64,000 bases of DNA from Bacteroidaceae bacterium (GTDB taxonomy: Bacteria; Bacteroidota; Bacteroidia; Bacteroidales; Bacteroidaceae): the NCBI GenBank assembly GCA_017462065.1, contig JAFTRV010000082.1:1-64000 (forward strand), in the 5' to 3' direction. The position numbers and the translations under genes are program-made. This document shows positions 15,627 to 24,671 of this stretch, in pieces; positions within the stretch are counted from its first letter, which is position 1; each line of letters begins with the position of its first letter. A model generated the notes under the pieces. The model saw only the letters and a list, made by a program, of their open reading frames with translations, did no database searches and was not told where the DNA came from.

Positions 15627-16676
15627 ATGGAAAACATCAACAGACATAACGGCAAGGCAAGAAACATAATCATCAACACTTTGGTATTCGTAACGGTAAT
15701 ATCGGGCCTTGCATGGATAGGCGCAAGATTCATTCACATTGGCGTGGAGTACACCGACAACGCCCAGGTACGTCAGAACATCACTCCGCTCAATGCAAGG
15801 ATACAGGGCTTTGTAAAAGAGATACGCTTTGAGGAGTTCCAGCCGGTAAAGAGAGGCGACACGCTTGTAATAATAGAGGATACCGAGTACCGCCTGCGTG
15901 CGTTGCAGGCCGAGGCCTCATTGCAGAACGCACGGCAGAACCGTATCGCCACCGAGACATCGGCAAGCGCGGCACGCAACAACATTGGCGTGAGCGATGC
16001 CTCAATAGAGGAGGTAAAGGTTGTCATGGAGAACGCAAAGACCGACTATGAGCGTTACAAGAGACTGCTTGACAAGAATGCCGTCACCCTGCAGCAGTAC
16101 GAAGGGGTGAAGACACGCTACGACGCAGTGCTTGCCAAGTACAACACAATGATGCAGCAACGCAAAAGCACGTCGCTCATAAGCGATGAGGTAGCGCTCC
16201 GCCTTGAGCAGCAGAACACCCTCGTGGAGATTGCGGAGACAGCCCTTGAGCTTGCAAGGCTCAACCTCTCGTACACAGTGATAACTGCTCCCGCCGACGG
16301 TGTCATGGGACGCAAGAATATACAGAACGGACAGCTCATACAGCCCGGCCAGACGGTGGCTAACATTGTAGAGAGCGGCGAGAAATGGATAATAGCCAAC
16401 TACAAAGAGACGCAGACCGCAAACATAAAGCCAGGCTGCGAGGTGGAGATTGAGGTGGACGCCGTGAGCGACGTCAAGTTCAAAGGTGTCGTACGTGCCA
16501 TTTCCGACGCTACAGGCGCATCGTTCTCGCTCGTGCCGACAGACAATTCGGCAGGCAACTTCGTAAAGGTGGAACAGCGTATTCCCGTACGTATTGATTT
16601 CACGGACGCGAACAGCGCAGAGGATGTCGCGCGCTTGCGCAGCGGCATGAACGCAGAATGTAAAATCATATTCTGA
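15627..16676 (+). CDS. HlyD/EmrA-family membrane fusion protein
   Basis: The 349-residue protein has one N-terminal membrane anchor (IIINTLVFVTVISGLAWIG), a split biotinyl-lipoyl domain (DNAQVRQNITPLNARIQGFV and YTVITAPADGVMGRK), a coiled-coil hairpin between them (about 90-200) and a C-terminal beta-barrel. This is the EmrA/HlyD arrangement that bridges the inner-membrane transporter and the TolC-like duct. Its stop codon overlaps the start of the transporter gene by one base. Confidence 0.93.
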   Translation: MENINRHNGKARNIIINTLVFVTVISGLAWIGARFIHIGVEYTDNAQVRQNITPLNARIQGFVKEIRFEEFQPVKRGDTLVIIEDTEYRLRALQAEASLQNARQNRIATETSASAARNNIGVSDASIEEVKVVMENAKTDYERYKRLLDKNAVTLQQYEGVKTRYDAVLAKYNTMMQQRKSTSLISDEVALRLEQQNTLVEIAETALELARLNLSYTVITAPADGVMGRKNIQNGQLIQPGQTVANIVESGEKWIIANYKETQTANIKPGCEVEIEVDAVSDVKFKGVVRAISDATGASFSLVPTDNSAGNFVKVEQRIPVRIDFTDANSAEDVARLRSGMNAECKIIF

Positions 16677-18262
16677 TGGCAGGCGATTGGCAACAGGGTC
16701 CGTTCAGGATACCCACTTTCAAGGATTTCGTGCCGCACGGCGTCCGCTTCGGCATGCTCATAGCGTTCGCTTTCTGCTTTCAGTTCGCAGGAGGCGTGTA
16801 TCTTGGCGGCATAAGTCAGATGATGGGCGGCCGCTCGCTCATGAACGAAGATGTGATGATGGCGGCGTACTCGTCGTTCATCGGACTCACGATGACGTTC
16901 CCCTTGCTGTTCAGAGTGAAGTTCCGCTTCAAGTCACGCAACATCATAATGTGCGTTGCGTTGATTGTCGCATTATGCAACTTCATCACCATGCAGAGCG
17001 GCAACACTCTCGTTCTGTGCATAGCAGGGTTTGTCACAGGCATGTGCAGGCTTATCGGCACGTTCGAGTGCATGTCCACGCTGCAGGGAAAGCTCGCCCC
17101 GAACCACGACCAGACAATATTCTTCTGTATTCTGTTCTGCATAATTCTGAGCGCAATACAGCTGTCGGGGCTCACGACGGTTTACATGGACATATTCTAC
17201 AACTGGGAGTATATGCACCTGTTCGCCGCGGGGCTGATGCTCACCGTGGCCCTGCTTGCGGCAACACTCATGAGAGGGGTAAGGCTTGTCGATATAATGC
17301 CGTTCAAGGGAATCGACTGGCGAGGCATGGCCTATTGGAGCGTCTTTCTGCTGTCGGGGACGTTCGTTGCGTTGTACGGCAAGTATTTCGACTGGTTCGA
17401 CGCCGTTGAGATAAGGACAGGAACGACCGTGTGCGTTGTTTCGTTCCTCATTGCCGTAAAAAGAATGTTCGGCTGCGAACAGCCCTACTTCAACCCGGCA
17501 TTGCTCAAGTACAGGAACCTATGGACCGGAACAGGCATGATAATGCTCATGGTGCTGCTGCTCGCCACGCCTAAGGCGATAGAAGGCACCATGTTCGGCT
17601 CTATACTGAGATACGAGAATTCAGCGACCATGACGGTGAACTGGTTGGTGGTGCTGGGCGGCGCGGCAGGCTCGCTCTTCTCGTACTACACTCTTGCCCT
17701 GCGTCGCTTCCGCTACAAATGGATAATTTTCACAGGCTTTGCGGCACTGACAGGCTACCAGGCCATAATGTACTTCACCATTGACCCGAGGATGAGCCTT
17801 GAGATGTTCTACCTGCCGTCGTTCCTGCATGGCTTTGGTTATACCACGCTATACGTGGTACTGACGCTCTATTCGATAAGAGGCATTCCGTTCACCTACT
17901 TCCTGCAGCCCGTGGGCGTTCTTGGCTTTGTGCGTACAGGCATCGGTACGGCGGCTGCGTCGGCGCTTGTCAGCAACCTCATGACACGCCTGATAACAGG
18001 CAACGGAATGAAGCTGAGCATGGAGCTCGACGCCCTGAACACCATTGCGGCACACATGAAGCCGGGGGCGTTGTACGGCATTGCAATGCAGCAAGCGACA
18101 CTTGTAAGCATGAAGCAGATTCTCGGAGCGTTCACCATAGGCGGCATCGCCGTTCTGCTTCTCATAATAACGATGCCCTACATAAGGCCTCACCTGAGAA
18201 GCATGCCGAGCATGAGCAAGTACCGTGAAATGGTAAGGACGCTCTATCGCAAGAATAAATAG
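16676..18262 (+). CDS. MFS efflux transporter, EmrB/DHA2-like
   Basis: The 528-residue protein has about 14 hydrophobic segments, matching the 14-TM DHA2 drug:proton antiporters. It begins with a short cytoplasmic tail and then MLIAFAFCFQFAGGVYLGG. The canonical motif-A loop is weak, as in Bacteroidetes members of this group. It would be the inner-membrane pump of the TolC-HlyD-MFS tripartite system. ATG overlaps the upstream stop (TGATG). A hairpin terminator follows at 18290-18323. Confidence 0.85.
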   Translation: MAGDWQQGPFRIPTFKDFVPHGVRFGMLIAFAFCFQFAGGVYLGGISQMMGGRSLMNEDVMMAAYSSFIGLTMTFPLLFRVKFRFKSRNIIMCVALIVALCNFITMQSGNTLVLCIAGFVTGMCRLIGTFECMSTLQGKLAPNHDQTIFFCILFCIILSAIQLSGLTTVYMDIFYNWEYMHLFAAGLMLTVALLAATLMRGVRLVDIMPFKGIDWRGMAYWSVFLLSGTFVALYGKYFDWFDAVEIRTGTTVCVVSFLIAVKRMFGCEQPYFNPALLKYRNLWTGTGMIMLMVLLLATPKAIEGTMFGSILRYENSATMTVNWLVVLGGAAGSLFSYYTLALRRFRYKWIIFTGFAALTGYQAIMYFTIDPRMSLEMFYLPSFLHGFGYTTLYVVLTLYSIRGIPFTYFLQPVGVLGFVRTGIGTAAASALVSNLMTRLITGNGMKLSMELDALNTIAAHMKPGALYGIAMQQATLVSMKQILGAFTIGGIAVLLLIITMPYIRPHLRSMPSMSKYREMVRTLYRKNK

Positions 18263-18289
18263 CAGGCACGGGATTTTACCTACATAAAT

Positions 18290-18323
18290 ACAGGCGGCTC
18301 ATTTTTACTTTTGGGCCGCCTGT
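18290..18323 (+). terminator. Hairpin terminator after the efflux operon
   Basis: ACAGGCGGC (18290-18298) pairs perfectly with GCCGCCTGT (18315-18323). No long T-run follows, so termination strength is uncertain. Confidence 0.6.
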
Positions 18324-18380
18324 ACATTAACTTGCATATTTTTTACTATCTTCGCAAAAACAATATAAAAAGAGACTCCT

Positions 18381-19613
18381 GTGGTACTGAACTATATTTG
18401 GATAGCATTCTTCCTTTCGGCTTTCGTAATTGCGTTGGGCAAGCTCATTCTCATGGGCGACACCGCCGTGTTCCCTGCGATAATGAGTTCGACCTTCGCT
18501 CAGGCGAAGACCGCCTTTGAGATATCATTGGGGCTCACAGGAGTGCTTTCGCTGTGGCTCGGTATAATGAAGATAGGAGAAAAGGGCGGGCTTGTGTCGG
18601 CTCTCGCAAAGCTGCTCAGCCCCGTACTGTGCCGCATATTCCCCGATATACCGAAAGGCCACCCGGTAATGGGCACAATGTTCATGAACTTCTCGGCGAA
18701 CATGCTCGGGCTCGACAACGCCGCCACCCCAATGGGGCTCAAGGCCATGCAGGAGCTGCAGGAGCTTAACCCTAAGAAGGACACCGCAAGCAACCCTATG
18801 ATAATGTTCCTTGTGCTGAACACGTCGGGGCTTACGCTAATTCCCGTGTCAGTGCTCCTCTACCGTGCCGAGATGGGAGCGGCGAACCCTACCGACGTTT
18901 TCATTCCGATACTGATTGCCACGACAGTCTCCACGCTTGCAGGCCTGCTTGCGACAAGCATATACCAACGCATAAACCTCTTCAACAGGACAATGATTCT
19001 GTTCCTGCTGTCGATATGCCTCCTTGTAGCGGGCGGCACATGGGGCATGACGCAGCTCTCCCAGGTCAGGATTGAGGCGTTGTCCACGTCGCTCGCCAAC
19101 ATCATACTCTTCTCGGTAATAATACTCTTCATCGTTGCCGGCATGAGGGCGAGGATAAACGTATACGAGGCCTTTGTCGAGGGGGCGAAGGAGGGCTTCG
19201 GCACCGCCGTACGCATCATACCATACCTTGTCGCAATACTTGTAGGCATAGGGGTGTTCCGTGCGTCGGGCGGCATGGATGTCATAATGGACGGCATTGC
19301 GTGGTGCGCCAACGCCTGCGGCATCGGCGACGACTTTGTTGGGGCCCTGCCTACCGCACTGATGAAGCCGTTGAGCGGCAGCGGAGCGCGAGGCATGATG
19401 ATTGACGCCATGAGCACATACGGCGCCGACTCCTTCGCCGGACGCATGGCATGCCTGTTCCAGGGAGCCACAGACACCACGTTCTACATAATAGCCGTCT
19501 ATTTTGGCAGCGTAGGAATACGCAAGACACGTCATGCCGTGGGATGCGGACTGCTCGCCGACCTTGCGGGAATATTGGCAGCGATAGCGGTAGGATATAT
19601 TTTCTTTGGATAA
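18381..19613 (+). CDS. SpmA/SpmB-like nucleoside-recognition membrane protein
   Basis: The 410-residue membrane protein joins two nucleoside-recognition (Gate) domains. The first contains MGTMFMNFSANMLGLDNAAT and LNTSGLTLIPVSVLLYR (about 93-160, SpmA-like). The second has GAKEGFGTAVRIIPYLVAIL and PLSGSGARGMMIDAMSTYG (about 265-345, SpmB-like). In spore formers these are separate proteins; Bacteroidales have the fusion and do not sporulate, so the role is unknown, probably transport-related. The start is GTG at 18381, with a -7-like TATCTTCG just before. ybeY follows 11 nt downstream. Confidence 0.85.
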   Translation: MVLNYIWIAFFLSAFVIALGKLILMGDTAVFPAIMSSTFAQAKTAFEISLGLTGVLSLWLGIMKIGEKGGLVSALAKLLSPVLCRIFPDIPKGHPVMGTMFMNFSANMLGLDNAATPMGLKAMQELQELNPKKDTASNPMIMFLVLNTSGLTLIPVSVLLYRAEMGAANPTDVFIPILIATTVSTLAGLLATSIYQRINLFNRTMILFLLSICLLVAGGTWGMTQLSQVRIEALSTSLANIILFSVIILFIVAGMRARINVYEAFVEGAKEGFGTAVRIIPYLVAILVGIGVFRASGGMDVIMDGIAWCANACGIGDDFVGALPTALMKPLSGSGARGMMIDAMSTYGADSFAGRMACLFQGATDTTFYIIAVYFGSVGIRKTRHAVGCGLLADLAGILAAIAVGYIFFG

Positions 19614-19624
19614 AACAGTAAGCT

Positions 19625-20041
19625 ATGATAACATACCAGACCGAGGGCGTAAGGATGCCCGCAATAAAAAGACGCGAGACAACCGCATGGATAAAGGCCG
19701 TAGCGGCCGAGTACGGAAAAAAAGCAGGCGACATCGCATACATCTTCTGCGACGACGACAAGATTATCGAGGTGAACCGCGAGTACCTGCAGCACGACTA
19801 TTACACCGACATCATCACGTTCGACTACTGCGAGGGCGACACCATCAGCGGCGACCTCTTCATCTCGCTCGACACCGTTCGCAGCAACAGCGAGATGGTG
19901 GGAGCGACATACGAGCAGGAGCTGCACAGAGTAATCATTCACGGCATACTGCACCTTTGCGGAATAAACGACAAGGGCGAGGGCGAACGTGAGATAATGG
20001 AAGCCTGCGAGAACAAAGCGCTCGCAATGAGAGGCCGATAA
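19625..20041 (+). CDS. ybeY: Endoribonuclease YbeY (rRNA maturation)
   Basis: The 138-residue protein matches YbeY: DIAYIFCDDDKIIEVNREYL, then YYTDIITFDY, and the metal site HGILHLCGINDKGEGE near residues 110-125. The usual HxxxHxxxxxH reads H-x3-H-x5-D here, a substitution common in Bacteroidetes members. YbeY processes the 3' end of 16S rRNA and takes part in ribosome quality control. It lies in a short operon with the upstream membrane protein. Confidence 0.93.
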   Translation: MITYQTEGVRMPAIKRRETTAWIKAVAAEYGKKAGDIAYIFCDDDKIIEVNREYLQHDYYTDIITFDYCEGDTISGDLFISLDTVRSNSEMVGATYEQELHRVIIHGILHLCGINDKGEGEREIMEACENKALAMRGR

Positions 20042-20142
20042 CGGCTTTTTGACGCTTAAGCAGACTTAACGCATTGGTGTTGCTTGCTTATTTTTGAATA
20101 TCGTTGTATCTTCGCAAAAAATTTCAGAACAAGACAAAACAG

Positions 20143-21258
20143 ATGATAACAGCCGACCAACTAAAAGATATCAAGGAGCGTACAGCCGCCCTTAAACAGT
20201 ACCTGTCAATAGACGAGAAGATAATTCAGGTCGAGGAGGAGCAGCTCCGCACGCAGGCCCCCGGCTTTTGGGACAACGCCAAAGAGGCCGAGGCGCAGAT
20301 GAAAAAGGTAAAAGCGCTCCAGGCGTGGATTGACGGCTACAAGGAGGTGAACAACCGTACCGAGGAGACCGAAATGGCAATGGAGCTATTCCGTGAGGAG
20401 ATGGTAGAGGAGCATGAGGTGGACGACGCCTATGCCCGTGCATTGACAGCCATAGAGGAGCTTGAGCTGAAGAACATGCTTCGCGGCGAGGCCGACGAGA
20501 TGGACTGCGTGCTGAAGATAAACTCAGGCGCGGGCGGCACCGAGGCACAGGACTGGGCAAGCATGCTCATGCGCATGTATATGCGTTGGGCCGAGGCCAA
20601 CGGCTACAAGGTGTCCGTAGCCAACCTGCAGGAGGCCGAGGACGCCGGCATAAAGACCGTTACGCTCGAGATACACGGCCCCTACGCCTATGGCTACCTC
20701 AAAGGCGAGAACGGCGTGCATCGCCTTGTACGTGTAAGCCCCTACAACGCTCAGGGCAAGCGTATGACATCGTTCACGTCGGTATTCGTGACGCCGCTCG
20801 TCGATGACAGCATCGAAGTAGTCATTGAGCCTGCCCGCATATCATGGGATACGTTCCGAAGCGGCGGTGCAGGAGGACAGAACGTGAACAAGGTTGAGTC
20901 GGGCGTGCGTCTGCGTTACCAATACAAAGACCCCTACACAGGCGTCGAAGAGGAGATACTCATCGAGAACACCGAGACCCGTGACCAGCCCAAGAACAAG
21001 GAGAACGCAATGCGTCAGCTGCGTTCAATACTCTACAACAAAGAGATGCAGCACCGCATGGAGGAGCAGGCAAAGGTAGAGGCAGGCAAGAAGAAAATCG
21101 AGTGGGGCTCACAGATAAGAAGCTACGTGTTCGACGACCGCCGTGTAAAGGACCACCGCACCAACTACCAGACATCGGACGTGAACGGCGTGATGGACGG
21201 CAAGATCGACGGCTTCGTCAAGGCGTTCCTTATGGAGTTTGCCGAGGGCGGCGAATAA
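20143..21258 (+). CDS. prfB: Peptide chain release factor 2
   Basis: The ATG at 20143 (MITADQLKDIKERTAALKQY) gives 371 residues; an upstream TTG is not needed. The GGQ motif is present in RSGGAGGQNVNKVES, and the stop-codon recognition tripeptide reads SPY (VRVSPYNAQGKRMTSF) in place of the enterobacterial SPF. Unlike many bacterial prfB genes, the frame is continuous: at the site where a UGA-dependent +1 frameshift normally occurs (after QYL) the codons are TCA ATA GAC. The usual autoregulation is therefore absent. A CYTH gene follows at 11 nt. Confidence 0.96.
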   Translation: MITADQLKDIKERTAALKQYLSIDEKIIQVEEEQLRTQAPGFWDNAKEAEAQMKKVKALQAWIDGYKEVNNRTEETEMAMELFREEMVEEHEVDDAYARALTAIEELELKNMLRGEADEMDCVLKINSGAGGTEAQDWASMLMRMYMRWAEANGYKVSVANLQEAEDAGIKTVTLEIHGPYAYGYLKGENGVHRLVRVSPYNAQGKRMTSFTSVFVTPLVDDSIEVVIEPARISWDTFRSGGAGGQNVNKVESGVRLRYQYKDPYTGVEEEILIENTETRDQPKNKENAMRQLRSILYNKEMQHRMEEQAKVEAGKKKIEWGSQIRSYVFDDRRVKDHRTNYQTSDVNGVMDGKIDGFVKAFLMEFAEGGE

Positions 21259-21269
21259 CAGACAACCCT

Positions 21270-21749
21270 ATGGGAATTGAGATTGAGAGGAAATTCCTTG
21301 TAACCGACGACAGTTACAAAGCTATGGCCCGCCGCAGCGACCGCATCATGCAGGGCTATATATGCCGTCAGGGCGGCAATTCCACCCGTGTGCGCATGCG
21401 TGGCGACAAAGGATACCTCACAATCAAAGGCCCCTCGTTGGACGGCGGGCTGAGCCGCTTCGAGTGGGAGAAAGAGATTACCGTCGAAGAGGCCAACGAG
21501 CTTGTGAAGCTGTCGCCCTACCCCACAATAGACAAGAGACGCTACCTTGTCGATTACGGCTCGCACACCTTCGAGGTAGATGAGTTCTACGGCGACAACG
21601 AAGGGCTTATAGTAGCGGAGGTGGAGCTCGGCAGCCCCGACGAGCCGTTCGAAAGACCGCCGTTTCTTGGCGAAGAGGTCACAGGAGACAAGCGATATTA
21701 CAATTCAAGCCTCACACGCAACCCCTACAAGTTCTGGAACGGGAAGTAA
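21270..21749 (+). CDS. CYTH-domain protein (triphosphatase-like)
   Basis: The ATG at 21270 gives 159 residues. The N-terminus MGIEIERKFLV contains the ExExK signature of the CYTH triphosphate tunnel fold. Further conserved charged strands follow (RVRMRGDKGYLTIKGP, FEWEKEI, KRRYLVDYG, FEVDEFYGDNEGLIVAEVEL). Bacterial single-domain CYTH proteins hydrolyse inorganic triphosphate or related triphosphates with Mg2+. It is probably co-transcribed with prfB. A possible -7 element (TAACTTTG, 21747-21754) overlaps its stop codon. Confidence 0.9.
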   Translation: MGIEIERKFLVTDDSYKAMARRSDRIMQGYICRQGGNSTRVRMRGDKGYLTIKGPSLDGGLSRFEWEKEITVEEANELVKLSPYPTIDKRRYLVDYGSHTFEVDEFYGDNEGLIVAEVELGSPDEPFERPPFLGEEVTGDKRYYNSSLTRNPYKFWNGK

Positions 21750-21803
21750 CTTTGCAGGTGAGCCTCGGTAGCGATCAACGTGGAGCGTTTAACGATAAAC
21801 AAA

Positions 21804-21833
21804 AAAGTACCGACCTTCACAGGCAGGTACTTT
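21804..21833 (+). terminator. Hairpin after the prfB-CYTH unit
   Basis: AAAGTACC (21804-21811) pairs with GGTACTTT (21826-21833) around a 14-nt loop. Only a short T-run is present, so it may be a terminator or part of the repeat-rich gap that follows. Confidence 0.5.
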
Positions 21834-21949
21834 CCAATTGTTTTAAACCTAATTTAATAATGAAAAAATTCACTATTAAGCTTGTATAATATCTTCAGTG
21901 AACTGAAAGCGGAAGCAATTTCGACGAAGTCAAAGCTAACGCTTTAATC

Positions 21950-21993
21950 GTTAAACTCTAAACTCTAAACCCTAAACTCTCAACTCTCAACTT
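21950..21993. repeat. Degenerate heptamer array (TAAACTC-like)
   Basis: About six units of a 7-bp repeat run here: TAAACTC, TAAACTC, TAAACCC, TAAACTC, then TCAACTC and TCAACTT. A 9-bp segment (ATCGTTAAA, near 21947) just before it is an inverted copy of TTTAACGAT near 21788. No gene covers the 440-bp gap 21750-22192 in which this array lies. Confidence 0.6.
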
Positions 21994-22191
21994 TGACAAT
22001 GCCGTCTTATCGCAACCCAAGCGGCATCACTTTCAGCGATGCAACGCTTGACCAATTGCTGCCGGCACTGTCGATTTGCGGGGCTTCTTTTTTCTCCAAA
22101 TTGACAATGCCGTCTTACCGCAACCCAAGCGGTGCCACGTTGCGGCACTACGCTTGACCTATTGCTGCCGGCACTGTCGATTTGCGGGGCT
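21993..22191. repeat. Two tandem copies of a ~92-bp intergenic repeat
   Basis: Copy 1 (21993-22085) and copy 2 (22101-22191) both begin TTGACAATGCCGTCTTA, share CGCAACCCAAGCGG and end in GCTGCCGGCACTGTCGATTT plus GCGGGGCT. They are separated by 15 bp. Mismatches cluster in the middle, where copy 2 forms the arms of a small hairpin. The repeat is GC-rich and lies directly after a degraded small gene. It is not CRISPR-like: only two units with no spacer pattern. Confidence 0.75.
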
Positions 22192-22192
22192 A

Positions 22193-22361
22193 TTACTTGC
22201 CCCACAAATTGCCCCACTCGCCTCTGTGGCCGCCGTCGAGCATCTGGTCTGAGCTTACTTTTTTATCATCACCTGTATATATCTGCAATGACGCAGCGAG
22301 CATGTTCTCAGCCTCTACGTTTACCTCTGTCATAAGAGGCGCTGTATAATTCTTTTTCATA
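22193..22361 (-). pseudogene. Frameshifted Bacteroidales small peptide gene
   Basis: From ATG at 22361 the frame reads MKKNYTAPLMTEV and then stops early. An extra A in the AAAA run at 22320-22323 shifts the frame. In the restored frame the product continues NVEAENMLAASLQIYTGDD and ends RGEWGNLWGK, about 55 residues. That is the recognisable pattern of small Bacteroidales peptides (MKK-x-Y-x-x-P opening, MLAAS motif, WGNLW-type tail). The opening resembles that of the RiPP precursor candidate at 2220-2306. It is a pseudogene unless the slip is programmed or a sequencing error. Confidence 0.55.
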
Positions 22362-22426
22362 TTATTCCTAATTTATTTTTGGTTCTTTGTGGTGGGCAGA
22401 CACACCGGTCTGCCCCTACACGTTTC

Positions 22427-24463
22427 TCACTTTACAACTCTCTTAACACCATTTACAACATAAATGCCCGGCTGGGTAATCTCGTTGATTCTGCGGCCCT
22501 GGAGGTCGTAGATTTCTTCTTTCTCATTTCTCATTTCTACTTTCTCAACCGCTGTTGTGCCAAAGTCGAAGCGGAAGCCAACGCTGTTCTGCTGCTCTGC
22601 TGTCAAAGCGCTTGCAGGCAAGTAAGCTTTGTTTGCATAGCAAGTAAAGTGCGTGCCTGTTTCACCCTCAGCAGGAGCTGTGCCGTCTGCTTTCTTGTCC
22701 TTAGCTGCAACGTAGAGTCCAACTTCGTTGCCTACCATAGCAAGGATATATGCATCTTCATCAACCTGTTTCTCAATGAGCGTACCTTTCAAGAGGTTGC
22801 CGGTAACATCGGTTGCCTCGTCATTAGAAGCCATAAAGTCGTACTCACCCTCTTCCGCCTCTATGATAACACCAGTCTCGGCAGGAATAACACCTGTAAC
22901 CTCTGTCAATGTAATATATTTATCCTTGACACCCTCATTCTTTACAACATATGCTTTAACTACGTCGGGTATTGCTGTCGCAAAGTTCAAGAACATTGTC
23001 GCATACTTTGCTGCAGAAACATTGAGTTCATAGTAGTATGGTTTCAAAACCTCTATAATTTCTGAAACTGATGCATTTACATCATTTTTCTTAAGATGTG
23101 CGTTTTCATTTACCGAACCGGCCGCTGCAAGAGCCTCTTTTATCGCAATTATCTGATCGGGCAACCTTGTAGAAGAATACAGGTTAAGGGCACTCAATGC
23201 AAAGAACACATGGCCTCGGCCATTCCTTTCACTTGCTTTATAAGAATTAGTACCGTCCCACGCAATATTACCGGGACCTTCTACATCAGTTACGGTAAAA
23301 CGGATATATCTAACATTTTTGTTTGCTTCAATTAAATTAGAGCACCATAGCGTGTTGCCATGATCCGTGTATGGAGGCAAATTATCAGCATCTTTAGTTA
23401 ATACGGTTAAAGGATCTCCAAAATCTGTACCATCTTCGCTAACTCTAACCTCTATTCTTGTTGGAGCCGGTGAGGTACGATCATCGGCTTCACCCTTACG
23501 GACTGAATACTCAAAAAAGAAATCACTCAGTGTAGAGTTTTCACCCAAATCTATTTGCAGATAGTGATCCTCATTTACATAAGTACCGCCCCAACGAGAG
23601 TGAAAATACGTGTTTACATCATTATCCGTCAATGCGGTAAGACCATCGCCGTCTCCATCAACACCGGTATTATTTTCGTTCTGACCTGCATTTGTAGAGA
23701 TTTTGTTGGCAATAACGATTTGCTCATCTTTATATTTTACTCCAAATTTATCCAATACATTATTCGCCTTGCCAACATACTTTAACAATTCGGCTTTTTC
23801 ATCATCAGCGGCCTCTTCCACAACCTCAAGCGTAACATCTATTATCGAAGCACCGTCGCTTAAAAATTTATCTCCTGCATACGACTTACCTGTCGGGTCA
23901 ATACAGTTCCACATTACAGTAAAGCGCATACGCAATTTTGTACCCGCTTCCAAACCTTCGGGAACAGTAAATGAGCCGAAATATTCAGCAAAGTCACCAG
24001 CCTGATTACCACTGACAGGCGTTCCTGCGGTATTCCAGCCAGAATTACCATCAGCATTACCATAGTATGTATAAGCTACCAACTCATTACCATCTCCGCT
24101 TGAATAAGGTCCTGTACCCGTAAGATGTACAGTAAATTTATCATCTCTATTCCAATCCACGTACACATAAGCATGCATCCATGCACCGTTAATATCAATA
24201 TCCGGCTTTACGGTTTCACCGCAAACAACCTTCAACGTGTTTTCAGTCTTGTCAAAATAAGACGGATACGGTTTTCCTGTTGAAATATTGTCAACTTTCT
24301 GAACTTTTCCATCCTCACCGGTAATACTAACAGACAACGGGTGGTGGTCAATATGACCCGTTTCTGAAATCGTACCTTCCAGGTAACCATAGTCATAATC
24401 GGTCTGCGCCATTGCACCGATTGTAATGAACAACGATGCGATTAATAAAGTAAATTTTCTCAT
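22427..24463 (-). CDS. Secreted discoidin-domain protein with T9SS-like C-terminus
   Basis: The 678-residue protein has a signal peptide (to about residue 19, GAMAQ). An N-terminal beta domain (about 25-215) has a GEVED-like shape (MHAYVYVDWNRDDKFTVHLT). An F5/8 type C (discoidin) domain follows, with LTDNDVNTYFHSRWGG and YLQIDLGENSTLSDFFFEYS. The C-terminal region ends IYDLQGRRINEITQPGIYVV plus a basic tail, the layout of a type IX secretion sorting domain. It is probably surface-exposed and binds carbohydrate or host glycans. It is monocistronic and not linked to a polysaccharide utilisation locus here. Confidence 0.75.
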   Translation of the reverse strand: MRKFTLLIASLFITIGAMAQTDYDYGYLEGTISETGHIDHHPLSVSITGEDGKVQKVDNISTGKPYPSYFDKTENTLKVVCGETVKPDIDINGAWMHAYVYVDWNRDDKFTVHLTGTGPYSSGDGNELVAYTYYGNADGNSGWNTAGTPVSGNQAGDFAEYFGSFTVPEGLEAGTKLRMRFTVMWNCIDPTGKSYAGDKFLSDGASIIDVTLEVVEEAADDEKAELLKYVGKANNVLDKFGVKYKDEQIVIANKISTNAGQNENNTGVDGDGDGLTALTDNDVNTYFHSRWGGTYVNEDHYLQIDLGENSTLSDFFFEYSVRKGEADDRTSPAPTRIEVRVSEDGTDFGDPLTVLTKDADNLPPYTDHGNTLWCSNLIEANKNVRYIRFTVTDVEGPGNIAWDGTNSYKASERNGRGHVFFALSALNLYSSTRLPDQIIAIKEALAAAGSVNENAHLKKNDVNASVSEIIEVLKPYYYELNVSAAKYATMFLNFATAIPDVVKAYVVKNEGVKDKYITLTEVTGVIPAETGVIIEAEEGEYDFMASNDEATDVTGNLLKGTLIEKQVDEDAYILAMVGNEVGLYVAAKDKKADGTAPAEGETGTHFTCYANKAYLPASALTAEQQNSVGFRFDFGTTAVEKVEMRNEKEEIYDLQGRRINEITQPGIYVVNGVKRVVK

Positions 24464-24499
24464 AAAATATAAATTTAAAATAATTAATGTCTATTTGTT

Positions 24500-24671
24500 T
24501 CTCTTTGTAAGAGACGCAACTTTTATGAGAAAATCGACGAATAAAAACCTGTTTTTTGCGTTAATGGTTAAGGTTTTAAGCAAATTTTAGGCATAAAACA
24601 TTTGATTATGTTGAATTTTCGCTAATTTTGTAACGATTTAACAGATTTTGTTTGCATCTCTTACAAAGAGA
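24500..24671. repeat. Pair of related hairpins with reverse-complement loops
   Basis: TCTCTTTGTAAGAGA (24500-24514) and TCTCTTACAAAGAGA (24657-24671) are each near-palindromes and are reverse complements of each other. Both are followed by CGCAACTTT on the plus strand, so they are also direct repeats on that side. AGAGACGCAA hairpins of this kind are scattered in Bacteroidales intergenic DNA. Confidence 0.55.

Noticed and set aside
21102..21749. 215-residue version of the CYTH protein
   Set aside because: The first 56 residues are an out-of-frame reading of prfB; the ExExK motif begins right after ATG 21270.
21993..22191. CRISPR array
   Set aside because: Only two units, a 15-bp interval, unit length about 92 bp and no cas genes in the window.
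21987..22217. 76-residue minus-strand ORF across the two ~92-bp repeats
   Set aside because: Both halves are translations of the same non-coding repeat with frame drift; no start context or family.
24500..24671. Invertible promoter segment flanked by inverted repeats
   Set aside because: The arms are themselves palindromic, so inverse orientation is trivial, and no invertase gene or target gene start is next to them.
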